From: Spongospora subterranea f. sp. subterranea
Lineage: Eukaryota; Endomyxa: Phytomyxea; Phytomyxea; Plasmodiophorida
DNA length: 64,000 nt
Direction of reading: 5' to 3'
Assembly: GCA_049724395.1 (NCBI GenBank)
Contig: JAUGWO010000061.1
Location: 18,168-82,167 of the forward strand
The notes under the pieces were generated by a model. It was not told the origin of the DNA. It did not search any database and saw nothing but the letters and a program-made list of their open reading frames with translations. Positions 10,814 to 21,797 of this stretch are shown one piece after another. The stretch's first letter is position 1. Each line of letters starts with the position of its first letter. Made by a program: the position numbers and the translations under genes.

Positions 10814-12791
10814 AGGCGGACAGGATCGTGCTTCGCTGTCCTTCGCCTTCATCTGCTCGCCGGATGGATTTTCGTACTGATCGACGGGTGAACCATCTTC
10901 GTGCGCACTCGATGGTTCGCAAAGTCCCCAGGATTTGACGTATAAAATGATCATATTTACCCAATGAAGGAAGTCAACCTTGAGTGCCCACTGACTCTGG
11001 TGCGATGTTTGTTGACCATGACCGGGACCGCTTCTGCTTTCGTCAAATGTTCCCCTGGGTCTACGATGCCCATTCTATGCCCTCACGACTTTCGTCATCA
11101 TCAAAGCTGATCGAAAGGCATGCTGGCTACATCTGCCATTACAGCTCCATCCTGTGTCTTCTCTACAATGCCCATGGCGCAAGCGCCAAATTCGACTGTC
11201 AATCTGTGATAAAACAGACATGAGAGGAGAGACATTTATCAGGGACTCGGCAATCTGTGGCTGGGGTTTACATTGGAGTCTCATCAAAGTGTTCGTCACG
11301 TTCATTATCGTATCTCATCGATATCTGTCTTAGGTTGTTTAGGAATTTAAAGGAATCTCAACCGATACCGTTTGTTCAAGGTCTGTGTATGGTTAAAGAA
11401 TGTCAATTGCTTTCCGATTGCCATGTTGATGGACAACAACAGATCCCGTTCTTCTCCGATCCATTCTTCATCGGTTGCTCCTTCGTCATGCGTCCCAGAC
11501 AATTACGGATATTCGTCGTTGATGGGGTCAATACCCCCTGTTCAACTGCGTTCTAAGGCTGTTGTCTGTGAGTCAGAGTTTCCAATCCAATATTCCAACA
11601 TCGTACTGGCTGCTTTCAACCCGACAATGGCCATTGACGTGTATCACACCGCGTCTTGATGTTCTCCAACCGGCCTGCCCATAATGCATCAAATGATGGC
11701 GTCCAGCGAGTGGCGTCGTCGCCATGGCCGCCGTCATTCGGTGCAACAACCTTGGGAACACCATGACGCCGTCATCGATGGCCATCGTCCAGTCACCGCC
11801 AGGTACAGGCCGTTGGTCGCTCCACCCGCATCTGTTGTCGGTACCTTGGCCCAAACTCTGACGTCGGCCAGCAATTCTGCGTTTGAAAACATGGTTTGCT
11901 GAAGTTGGATTTGGTCTGACGGTGTTCGACCAAAATGGGCAACTGTTGGCAATTTTCGTGAGGACTCGGTCGGCTGTTCATTCTTGTCAGACTCAAAGAA
12001 TAATTGTCCATCTGTTGACCACCATCATTTTTTGTCGATTCGCCCTTGTTATGGACGTAAGGGCGAACCCTGCAAAAATGTTGGTCAATGGATGAAGAAC
12101 GATCCTTCTGGCATAACGAAGGGCGCCAAGGAAGTTAATTGACCCCTTCAGTGACCAACTCGCATACTTGTGTGAACGCTTTCAAAACTATCACAGTTGC
12201 TCGGGAATATTGGTGGCCATGTTTGAGTGCTGCAAAGCTCCTTGCTCATGTTGGTAATTGGTTTGTGGCGCTTTACGATCCACGTGTGTGTTGCATTAGC
12301 TCCATGGTGATTGTCGAGCGACAGATAACTCTCGTATTCTGATAGGAAATAACTCATTCTCAGGCAGATTCGACCAGAATATCCAGTCGTGCTGTCCGGC
12401 AACAATGAAGAGAATATCGCGAAGCGATACCGCATCTGGATCAACACTGAATATCCGACGATCTCTGAGGGAACTTGCCGGCGAAGAAGGCAAGGCGTTT
12501 TTGTAGGAGTAACGGCGACAGAGTATTAGTCCCATCAATCCAATCGCCGTTCCAAAAGTGGTTCATAAGGAATTGAGGTTGACCACCCCATTATTATGGG
12601 GCAATAGCCAGAACAGATCAGATCATGGTCACTCCAACAGGTCGATCACCTGTCGCACATCAAGTCAAAAACAATGGAGAACGAACGGCGCTTTTTCTGG
12701 GTAAAGGGAGTGGATGATTTATGAAGTTAATAACAGAAACAATAATTAAGAAACGGATCCAAACACAACACGATGATGGTCGCGAACGCCA

Positions 12792-13847
12792 TCATATATC
12801 CCATCCATATATAACATGATCAGCACCAGTAAAACATCTGAAGTCGAGCGCATGCCACGACATTCCAGTACAACCAAGCTGTTGTTCGTGATACCGAGCC
12901 GACTCTTCCGACATCAACGTTCGATCCCACATAACAACTCGATATCCATGAGCGGTCGATATCTCGTTTATACTCGTTGGAGGAATACGCACCCTCTGCG
13001 GTATTGTCGCCGTCGTCGTCGACGATAACGTCGTCGACGTTTTCCGGACATCGAACAGCGATATTTTCGAATCGGAGATGGTGGCGATCAGTGGGAACAT
13101 GAAATCGGCGTCGATCAATGGCGCCGGTGCAGTGATTACGGAAGGCGATGTGGGCGGAGACGCTCGTCGATCCAGAAGATGTAGAGTACCGTTGAGTTCC
13201 CCGGCCAAGATGATTGAGTTCGACGAACGGACCACGATTCCCCGAGAATGTAGTCGACGTAGAACGACGTCCACAGATCGATCCTCGATCTCCGTCTGGC
13301 GGATGGTGGCGTCGTCCGATGTCGTGATCAGTGACGATTCCAGGAAGGTCAGCGAGTTGATGGAATCGGTGTGAATTGAGAAATCGCGCGACGCCGGGGA
13401 ACGACCTTCGACGATCCGGTAGACGGAAACGGATCGGTTCGGATTAGCGACCCCCAATGTCAGGTTGCCGGTGATCGATTCCTGGTGCCAGGCGACCGAC
13501 GAGATGTATTCATGGGGATGATTGATGACGGAGGTGGCGGTCATCGCCGGATCCCAATCCGGGCGGATTATGGTGAGGCGTGAGTCGCCGGCAACGGCCA
13601 CATGATCAGCCGCGTCCGGAAATGGGCACGCCTCCACAGCAGAGATCGACGAATTGGGGTCGGTGGCGAACGTCCAGGATGGCTTGGATCCCGTGAACCA
13701 CATCGTGAGGGGGGGGGTTGCCGGGAGTGGAGATGGCGCTAGAATCTCCGTCACACGGTACACACCCGCAGGGAATGGGATTCCCCTTGACCCACCCATG
13801 ACGAATAACTTCAGATTTGAACATTGCGAAGTCAAATCATTTGCCAA
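12792..13847 (-). CDS. NUP37: Nucleoporin Nup37-like WD repeat protein
   Basis: A single exon encodes 351 residues; human NUP37 has 326. Nup37 is a beta-propeller in the Y-shaped Nup107-160 complex of the nuclear pore scaffold. The match is weak in general but specific at several places. These are EYISSVAWHQES (human VDGIAWSPET), HTDSINSLTFLESSLITTSD against GHTDFINGLVFDP..IASVSD, LAGELNGTLHLLDRRA against AEKNGTIRFYDLLA, and above all the C-terminus GMSWHALDFRCFTGADHVIYGW against GLSWHRTLPLCVIGGDHKLLFW. Another divergent WD protein is the alternative. No intron is visible. Confidence 0.72.
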   Translation of the reverse strand: MANDLTSQCSNLKLFVMGGSRGIPFPAGVYRVTEILAPSPLPATPPLTMWFTGSKPSWTFATDPNSSISAVEACPFPDAADHVAVAGDSRLTIIRPDWDPAMTATSVINHPHEYISSVAWHQESITGNLTLGVANPNRSVSVYRIVEGRSPASRDFSIHTDSINSLTFLESSLITTSDDATIRQTEIEDRSVDVVLRRLHSRGIVVRSSNSIILAGELNGTLHLLDRRASPPTSPSVITAPAPLIDADFMFPLIATISDSKISLFDVRKTSTTLSSTTTATIPQRVRIPPTSINEISTAHGYRVVMWDRTLMSEESARYHEQQLGCTGMSWHALDFRCFTGADHVIYGWDI

Positions 13848-14661
13848 AACTCAACGATAACGAGGGAGGATTAGGCGGACCCGAAATTTTTCACATGGCA
13901 TCGCGAGCATATTCCGACACATTCCTGGCAGTTTGAGGCGTTTGGGGGGGGGCATCATTTCTTTTTCGCTAATAACATGATCGGGTTGGCCTTCTTTTCA
14001 TTCATCAGCCGACCAACACGGTAGCACACATTTTCAACGCAAGCGCAAGCTCCTGAACCATTATCGGCAAGTTTGATTTGAATCAAAATCGAACAAACAA
14101 CGATGTTCGGTGTCTTCACGACTTTCTGACTAACGGATATTGCCTCGCCATCTCAAAACATTCCTCTGCGGAACCGAAATCACTCCAGGTTATACCAAAT
14201 TTAACATGTTCAAGTACGAACATCCTTGCACTACAGATAATTGTGCTGAGTCTCGACTTGTGGACTCGAACTCTCTTCAAACACAATTACACCTATGACA
14301 AACTCTCAATAGTAATACATAGAATTGCTCAGTTGACCTGTAAGAGATGCCCATAACCACAGTTAGCAATTACAAGTTCAGCGAATGTGATATTGTTGGC
14401 TGAAGAGGGATTTAGGTTGCGAAACAGGCAGATTTTGTGGTTCTTCAACAGCCTATGTTCGGATTGATTTTCATTTCGATTTCTCAGAGAACGATTGATT
14501 TTGGGAAAAAGAAGGCCAGACAAATAAACGAAATCAGGATTACACAATCCTCAGGGTGTAAGACCGCTACGTAAGTCTCTATTGAGCGATGCTACCATAC
14601 AATGCTCCTGGAGTTGGGAGAGCGATCCGTCAACCGACGTTCCATAATATTTCTATAGAAT
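13848..14661. other. Intergenic, no gene seen
   Basis: Includes the upstream region of the NUP37-like gene, with a run of nine G near 13943. Small AT-rich frames on both strands lack any motif. Confidence 0.5.
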
Positions 14662-15385
14662 TTAGATCTGACTAGCCGAGTATTGAGGGTTGGGAGGATG
14701 CTGTGCTGGATGTGGAATATATAGCGGGAACTGGTCCTGTTCGTCCAAACGAAGAGCTGCTTCACGTAACGGTGCAGTTGGCAGCGCCTCGATAGCGGCA
14801 TGTCGTAACGCGATACGCTGCTTAAAAAACGCATCGTAGAAACGGGAACGCTCTCCACATTTCCTGCTGTACTCCTTAGTGATCCGCTCATGTTCCGCCA
14901 ACTCCTATATTTGGAATTCAAACACCAGTCTTTTGTTTTACTACAGTGAACAGATATTCCAAGATGGCGTGTCGAGCTTGAGCTTGTGAATAACAGTAAA
15001 TTGGACATCGTAAAATGGTTCAGGGTCCAGAAAAGTAAAACAGAATCAAACATCAATTTGTGGGCAGTAATAGGCCAGAATCAAATACCTCAGGGCTACG
15101 ATCGTCTGCAGCGCCTTTAGAGTCGAACCACTCCATGGCTTCGGCATAGACACGCGCTTCCTCTGCGGACGCGTCACGAGAATTCTCCCAATTAGACGCA
15201 GCCGCTTTCGACTTCTTCTCCGCTTCTCTCTTCTTCGAGGCGGCCGACGGTTTCTTTATCTCGGCGCCTTTGGCGGGCGCTTTTTTGTTTCCCTTGCTTG
15301 CGACCGCCAGACACCGTCGCCATCCGGCGGAGGCGCCATGGGTCAACCTCAACATCATCACGGAGTTATTACGTGTCACCAACAT
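14662..15385 (-). CDS. MRPL40: Mitochondrial large-subunit ribosomal protein mL40-like
   Basis: Two exons, 15385-15089 and 14904-14662, join in phase 0 across a 184-base GT..AG intron (CCTGAG|GTATTT, ATATAG|GAGTTG) to give 179 residues. The N-terminus (residues 1-30, many Arg, Leu and Ala, no acidic residue) looks like a mitochondrial targeting peptide. A Lys/Ala-rich basic linker follows. The C-terminal half, RSPEELAEHERITKEYSRKC then HAAIEALPTAPLREAALRLD and FPLYIPHPAQHPPNPQY, parallels human MRPL40 (LTFEETERRALLLKKW..AIKRDPNLFPF..HYTPPIPNYQP). Similarity is modest, so another mitoribosomal protein is possible. It is divergent from the small gene at 15500. Confidence 0.55.
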
Positions 15386-15499
15386 GTGTCGTACTGATCC
15401 TCCAGTATTCCTCCTGCACTTGAGTGGGGGTCAGCCGCCCCCGCCCACATTTCACAGTCAATTTACTCATGATTATTACCTGCTCGCGGCCAAACGATT

Positions 15500-15937
15500 A
15501 TGAGCAGGGCGGATAGCGTTGCATTCAAATTCCTGCGAGCCCTAAAGACATGTTCGAAACTCAAAAACAATGGCAATATCAAGTCAAACAGCATACACCC
15601 AATCAAACGACTCATTGACGAAATTTTTGGGAGGTGCTGCTACTTTACAGTGACTAGTAAATTCCAATTTGCAATGGTCAACCTAACATCTACTTCTCAA
15701 AAGTATATTGTCTATATTTATCTCCTAACAAATTCTACGATAAAACCGTCATGCTCTCAAAACAATTATTTACCACGGTTGTGTGAGGGAGGTTTCGGTC
15801 ATCATTCATTTCCCTGATATTACAGGGATTTGTCTAAACCCGAAATCGAGTCAATGATTTTTGCCATGTGCGAGTTTGAAGGCTTGGCAGACAATGAAAG
15901 GATGACGAGGTTCATTACGGATAGAAGATCTTATTGA
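15500..15937 (+). CDS. Small spliced protein, unidentified
   Basis: A start MSRADSVAFKFLRALKTCSK leads to a possible donor after GAAATTTTTGGGAG (15637). A good acceptor TGATATTACAG near 15830 continues in frame with LSKPEIESMIFAMCEFEGLA and DNERMTRFITDRRSY, then stop. The product would have about 81 residues, basic at the N-terminus and helical. It shares a probable bidirectional promoter with the mL40-like gene. Size and charge recall LYR-type mitochondrial assembly factors, but no LYR signature is visible, so that is a guess. Confidence 0.33.
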
Positions 15938-17216
15938 TAACAAATTGCATCAACGCCTGGCGAAAAGATTGGTGAAAATTATAGGAGTAATAATTTATTG
16001 TTATTTAACGTGCTACAAACATATCCTGAACAAACTAGATGTTAGCAAACAAATCATTGAGAATTGCAACACAGTAAAATGAACTAGGGAGTCAGAAATA
16101 ATTCCGTTATTGTTTTCATCGTCAAGCAGTATAAATACAGTCAGGCGAACGAGACAATGTAATCATCATTCAGAACGAGTTTGAAGATAAACCCACCTAT
16201 TGTCATCATGTTCTACGAACGAGAGAGACTGTGGCTGCCTATGAGCAAAACATTAATCAGCAACAGAATTGCCAGTTTTTGAAAACGTAAAAATGGCTAG
16301 TGGATTCATATAGGAGCGAAAGACTAAAATTGTATCCTCAACGCAATATGCTAGGAGTGAACTATGCAAAAGAGTATAATCATGATCGAATAGGTGGCAA
16401 TCATACAAACACAACGTACCATATTGCAGACAGAAGAAACCCATCTGTGGCACGAAATATCATAATGACGATTGTGGGCGACGAAACCTCGGCTCAGGTC
16501 ACCGCGGGCCGCGGCGTTGATAACACCGTCACGGTGACCGCAACAAATAGTTTTACCGCAATGTCCATATATTCAGAGAACACACAACAATTATTAGCGC
16601 GAGACAGCATATAAATAACGGACGACGTCTCCAGGCTCGTGCAGTAGAAGTTCCCCAAACCTGAATCCTGGGAATTTTACAACATTCAGAAATCGATAAT
16701 CACCATCCAACGTTGATAGGATGCCGTATCGATTTGGCAATTGGGATGGTGAATTTTGTCGCAATGACCGTTGTTAATGATTTGGGTTCTGGATTATCAA
16801 ATGGGATTATCGTCAAACTGATGAGTGTTAGAAAAATGATGCTAGGGATGTCAGATATGGTAGATGAATTCTGATAGTTACCGGTTCCACACTCACAAAA
16901 GTCATTTTTAAACTAGTCCCGTGATGACCGAAGTGATTAATTTTCACAACTATGATTTGCAGTAATTTCTATTTCTGCTTTCAAGAGAATTTGAAAAGCA
17001 GCGAGCAGTAAAACCGCAGTGTCAATATATTATTGTTGGCAGCAAAAGCGTCAGCCGCGTCTGTTGCTTGCAGCACGCAGCTGAAAGAATCGAAAAAATA
17101 ATTAATCAGACAGCCGCGAATTCAACACTAGCTGGCCGTGAAAACTTTGCCGAGCGTAACCAATTTTCTTTTGTTTTTGAACATGTTTTATTTTTTAGAT
17201 CATTACAAATTTCAAG
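15938..17216. other. AT-rich stretch, no gene seen
   Basis: Frames at 16253-16453 minus and 16300-16614 plus carry no motif. The right end is the 3' flank of the COG0523 gene. Confidence 0.5.
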
Positions 17217-18961
17217 TTATTGTACGACAGTAATTTTTTGAGTAGGTATGCCGAGTTGCCTTGAGATTTGAACCGTGCGAATTCCCAAACCAACGCCCAT
17301 AATCACCAGTTTTGAAGTTTCAGGAATGTCCCTTTTAGGCGGAAAGGGAAGTAATTGCCACCGGCCAAACGCGTAATTTACAATGGAAATAGACCCGTCA
17401 TTCATCCGGAGAAATCCTGGGATATGCGCGTTAGCGCAACAACATCATAGCAGAAAACAACCTTGATATGCATTCAAAAACAATGAAACAAAATGATTGA
17501 AGGTATAATTTGAAATCATGAAGGTCAAGTCCATTCTACCTTTGACGCGATAGAAGGAATCTCGATCCAAATTCCCTAGAAACAATTCGACCCACTCCAA
17601 CGAATATTGAGAGTCACTGCCGAGATCGACCGATAATACCTCCACCTAACTTAGATTTTAATATCAGAGAAAAAGTTCAGTAGGTAGTTCTTAAAGCTCC
17701 TAGCATTAATTGTCAGAAAAATACTAGAAACAACTTCGAAATCGGATGACTCTTTAATTTACGAACGTGCACAAATGACACGATTTTTCAGAGAGTGGTT
17801 CCAAAAACATTCAAAAACAAGAAATTACAAGGACTTCTTTGACAATATGACATCTCGTACAAAATTAGATCATGAAAAACATTCGTAAACATTTCAGTCA
17901 CAATCAGCGACATCGAAAAAATGATTCATTTAACGTACCGACCTCATTGGAATGGTGATTCTGAGATGGCGGCAACAATTCCGACGTTACGTCAACGTGG
18001 TCGGTGTCTAACAGCAAGGCAGCATCAACAGCGCCACGATTGGTTCGAATACGTGGCGTATCAGGATTCAGGTCAATCACTTGATCAACGACCCGGTCAA
18101 ACGCCAAATCATCAATGAATTCGTGCTTGTTCATCAGAATTAAATCCGTGTATTTGGCTTGCAGTCGAGCAGTATAGCTTGTGTCCTGATACCTGACCAC
18201 AGCATTTTCAACAACACAACAGGAACATCAGGAGACAATCTACCATGAACGAACGTTTTCAAAAATAGACGTGGTTATCAGCGGAATTTTCCGGAAAATT
18301 CGAGGTAATGAAGGATTCAAATAAACAGGTAAACAAATTCCGTTCTGAAACAAGATCAATAAAAGAATACGGACCCCGGGAAATTCTCACAGTCGATTAC
18401 GCAGGCAACACAGCCAACGTGAACGGGGGCACCACATTTCTACACAAACTAACACCATTAACGTTTGCTCGGCAAAAACAGGTAAATCACTGTTAAGGTG
18501 CGACGATAAATCATGTTGAAATGAATGACAAATTGAATTGTTGATGTCCTCATCAAATAATGATGAAACCCATCAAGTGGAGTGCGAAACCACAATCGTA
18601 AAAGGAGAACGAACATTACCTGAACTCGTTGGATTTCGCGCACCAAAGGAGCTGGATATGCGGATCCCGACGTCTCCATAAATATGAATTGAGGCGGCGG
18701 CTGCATATTAGCGACCTCAATTAGGGCATCGCTCATCTGGCCGATCATCTGGCAGCATATACATCCGTTGACGATTTCCTTGACGGCCAGCGCCGTTGTC
18801 CCGGAGATCAACGCCGTATCAACGGCCAGATCCCCGAACTCATTCTTCAGCCAGACCGACCTGATCCCAGGTCGCTGTTCTATCAATGACCGCAATACAG
18901 TCGTCTTTCCCGCTCCGAGAAACCCTGTTAGAACTATCACTGGTATCGACAGTTCCGCCAT
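17217..18961 (-). CDS. COG0523 (CobW/ZNG-like) GTPase metallochaperone
   Basis: Five exons (18961-18620, 18439-18375, 18192-17943, 17645-17540, 17416-17217) give 320 residues with all phases consistent. COG0523 proteins are G3E GTPases that insert zinc or other metals into client enzymes. Seen: Walker A GFLGAGKTT, the metal-binding CxCC motif in NGCICCQMIG, FMETSGSAYPAPLV, the switch-like VIDCENFPGYQDTSYTARLQ made by joining exons 2 and 3, and the base-recognition NKHEF in place of NKxD. The CobW C-terminal domain ends DSFYRVKGFLRMNDG..NYAFGRWQLLP. The GYxDTSYTAxxQAKYTDLI block is typical of a eukaryotic and bacterial subgroup distinct from animal ZNG1, so I give no symbol. The length is complete. 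Confidence 0.9.
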
Positions 18962-19605
18962 TTTACTGTAAGTTGATTCGTTACACGACAGCGTTTCTCG
19001 CAATACCCTGTCCGTTTAGGTGTCGCGCACTATATTGCGATGGTTCACAGTTCACACGAATCGCGTCACCGTTTTGACAGATACAGTAATGATCACGTTG
19101 TGGCCGTCAATCAGACCATCTTCAGGGCATCCCCTCGAAACAATTCAGTATTCGTCAGTTTCAGAGCGCAAACCTTCGGGTCCTGCTACTGCACGACATT
19201 TGCTCCAACATGCAGTAGAACAGTTTCTCTTGAATGGTTCGCCAACCCAGGATTTGATACTGATACTCACGATCTAGCGACAACTTCAGGTTGTAACTAC
19301 GAATTGGTTGGGAATAACACGAACAAAAGAATTGGCAATTCTTGGGATATCAAGCGATATCTAAGCTACGATCAATATCGCTTGCGATTGCAAAACCTTC
19401 TGGGTTAACTCGTCACTATTCTGTGTGCTGTTCGCCAGAAAACTTATGAATCGTTCAACGGTTTGACCCCAAGAACGAAAACGATGTTGGGATTAGCCAA
19501 TGGGAACAGAACTGCACGAATCAGGTACCTGATCGCTTTATTGTAGTAATAATTCAGCATAATAATTAACTGGGAATGATATTGAAGTGAGGGGGCCATC
19601 AGACG
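18962..19605. other. Between COG0523 and HAD genes; no certain gene
   Basis: Holds the COG0523 promoter. A plus-strand frame (19040-19408, 122 codons) has ordinary composition but no motif, and an overlapping frame (19020-19277) is equally open, so neither is called. Confidence 0.4.
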
Positions 19606-20689
19606 CTACATGTTGATCGATAAAACCAGATCGAGGTCGGATTCGGGTGTGCATAAATAAGACCATGTTTTAGCTTGCTTTACCAAGTCGATCTGGATGC
19701 AAAGTTGTGCCAAACTGGGGCGATCCACAAATTTGACCGATACCGTTTTCGAGTTCAATTGCATCGACGTCGCTGCATAAACAGCTTCTCGCTCAACTAA
19801 ACAGATCACAATGCAATTCAGTTTCGAGCTAAATAGCGTTTAACGAAAAGCAAAAACAAATGAGACAAACCGTGAGAATCGCCGAAGGAGAGAACAGTTC
19901 GGCCTTTGAGAGCTTCAGACAGCCTGAAAAACGCCTGCATTTTCCATTGCGCGGGGAGACCGGGATATTGTCGCTCGTAAAGGGATCGGGCTGATATTAC
20001 CTGAATGTGACCCAAGAGTGGCACAACCGCTGGTAGAAAGCGGTGTGCCGACATCTCAACCCAGCCGTATTCAGAGTTGGTGACAATGAATACATGGCCA
20101 GAGTCGATCGCTAATTGCAGTAAATCTGCAACTGATGATTCCAGGGCCCTGAGCTCGCTCTGCACTTGTAGGGGGAAGTGGTCGTTGGAATCGACACGAT
20201 ATCCACAGCAAGATAGATCAGTGGAAGCCAACAGCGTGTCGTCCTGTTGTCACTTAGCCCGACAAGCGAGACCAATGGGTGAATATGAACATACCCAATC
20301 GAATACGATAACAGGCCTATCGTCCTGGGGTATGGAATACATATGATCCAGTAGAGAGATAAGGGATTGGGCGATTGTTGAAGGGTGATGGGGCTACTGT
20401 GCCCCTGATGGGCCTGCGTTGCTGTAATTTCAGAGATCAATTGTCGAAGTGAGCTCTAAGGAACCCAAATCGAAACTGATTCCGTTCCGAGTTCTTCGTC
20501 GCTGAAACTGTCGCCAGATGTTGAACCCTCAGATAAGGACTGCGAGTACGCCTTGGGCAACACAGGATACGGTACGGCAAGACACCAACTGGTCGACGTG
20601 GCGCTTCTGCGATGGCGGATAATTCCTTCTCCTACCAGTATTCGATGCGCAATCAAAACAAGGGTGAATTCGTAAAGACGAAAGAGCAA
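19606..20689 (-). CDS. HAD-superfamily-like protein
   Basis: A multi-exon gene. A 53-base intron (GTATGT..CAACAG) separates RPVIVFDW from DDTLLASTDLSCCGY, restoring the HAD nucleophile motif DWDDTLL. The middle, SGHVFIVTNSEYGWVEMSAH then GHIQVISARSLYERQYPG, holds motif II (Thr-Asn). Another intron restores SFGDSHVEREAVYAAT, the GD-containing acidic motif. The end VKFVDRPSLAQLCIQIDLV closes the domain. This matches a family of uncharacterised HAD-like proteins that I recall mainly from protists; substrate and role are unknown. The 5' exon (Ser/Glu-rich SEGSTSGDSFSDEELGTES) and the start are uncertain. Motif I has WDDT rather than the commoner DxDGT. Confidence 0.75.
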
Positions 20690-21251
20690 TAATCCGGAAG
20701 CAATCCCGTGCGGAAATTAAGAGGAAGTTGAGGATGGGGATGGAATGGAAAACGCACAGGAGAGGGTCACCGCCACGGCTGGAATACCCAAGTGATTGGA
20801 ATCCGCCGCACGTTGTGGGAGAAAAGGCCGCGGACATGAGGTGTTCTGATTCACGACCGATATCGGCCCAACTGGGGTCACCACTACCATCATCGTCCTC
20901 TCGGTCTGGGTATTTACCCCAGGAGTTCGGTCAACCCCGCATCATCAAACGAGGGGGCGGGACCAGATATCATACCGCCGCTCCGGTACAGTATCTAACG
21001 GCCACACTCGAAATGTGTGGAGAAGGTCCGAAGCGTCGCACCAACGATGGATGAGTGTTTGAGAAATGAAGCTTGAACCTGCGAAAAGCACTCCGATCGG
21101 GAAAACTACGTTGCCACAATCCCATTTGCCTTCTCCGACCTGAACTTGACACCCTTTTGATATCAATATTGATTCCAATATGTACGTTGTTATCACTGAT
21201 CTATCCATCATATCGTGAGATGGATTACCCCGATCAGCGCTATTTTTCTCG

Positions 21252-21783
21252 ATGAGAGTCTCCTTCGTTCACCTGTTCATTGGCGCAATGGCACTCGGTA
21301 TGAGTCCAGTGCTTCCCTCAATAAAATGGCTATTGCCAGCGTTTTGCCCTTGCATATTGGTTCCTTCCTGCAAATGTTTATTCCAATCGAACAGTATTCA
21401 GTCTGGCAGCCCGGAACGGGATCGTCGACCGCAGATAGTTCAACAGTTGGTCGATACAGCCCGTGTTTGGATGGAATTGTGAACCGATAACCTGTTGGGG
21501 TTGTACCGCCATGTAACACGGTATCGGGCGCAACCATTATCAACATATTTATAGATATTTATTGACAAATCGAGGGAATGACGTTTCCCCGAAGATGAAG
21601 AACAGTGGACTGTAGATGGCGACAATACCATCCATACTCCATGGCAGAGTGGAAACGGATCGGCGGTTTTCTGGGGGACTGACCCAACTGATTCGTTGAC
21701 GATCACCGCTTTCGACAGGGGATGGGCGCTCCACCAGCACACTGGATTTGTTTGGCCTGTGAGTTTCAATCATCATTTCGTTT
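21252..21783 (+). CDS. Possible small secreted protein
   Basis: ATG at 21252 opens a signal-like MRVSFVHLFIGAMALG, followed by a potential donor (CTCG|GTATGAG) and acceptor (TTGCCAG). Further downstream, about 21580-21783, an open frame reads EQWTVDGDNTIHTPWQSGNG then TDPTDSLTITAFDRGWALHQ with a stop shortly after. The parts look like one secreted protein, but the joining introns are not certain and no family is recognised. It may be unrelated to the lipase gene that follows 15 bases later. Confidence 0.27.
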
Positions 21784-21797
21784 AACGCGTGATCGCG

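Larger units (their letters stand above)
9825..12791. other. 3-kb stretch without an identifiable gene
   Basis: No frame here shows a recognised domain. Short frames (for example 10702-10938 plus, 11883-12095 plus, 12148-12447 minus) have no family signal. The first 100-200 bases should hold the eIF3i promoter and the last part the 3' end of NUP37. Two separate inverted repeats (10227-10382 and 10510-10813) and a short 9-base-stem hairpin near 12040 are the only structure seen. Confidence 0.5.

Noticed and set aside
11883-12095. RNase H-like frame (GFGLTVFDQNGQLLAIF)
   Set aside because: Resembles one RNase H strand only; no second motif follows and the frame is short.
12816-13860. Plus-strand frames over the NUP37-like gene
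   Set aside because: Shadows; they have no motif and a biased Arg/Ser composition typical of antisense frames.
15500-15640. LYR-motif mitochondrial assembly factor
   Set aside because: Size and basic charge fit, but the L-Y-R tripeptide and downstream F are not present.
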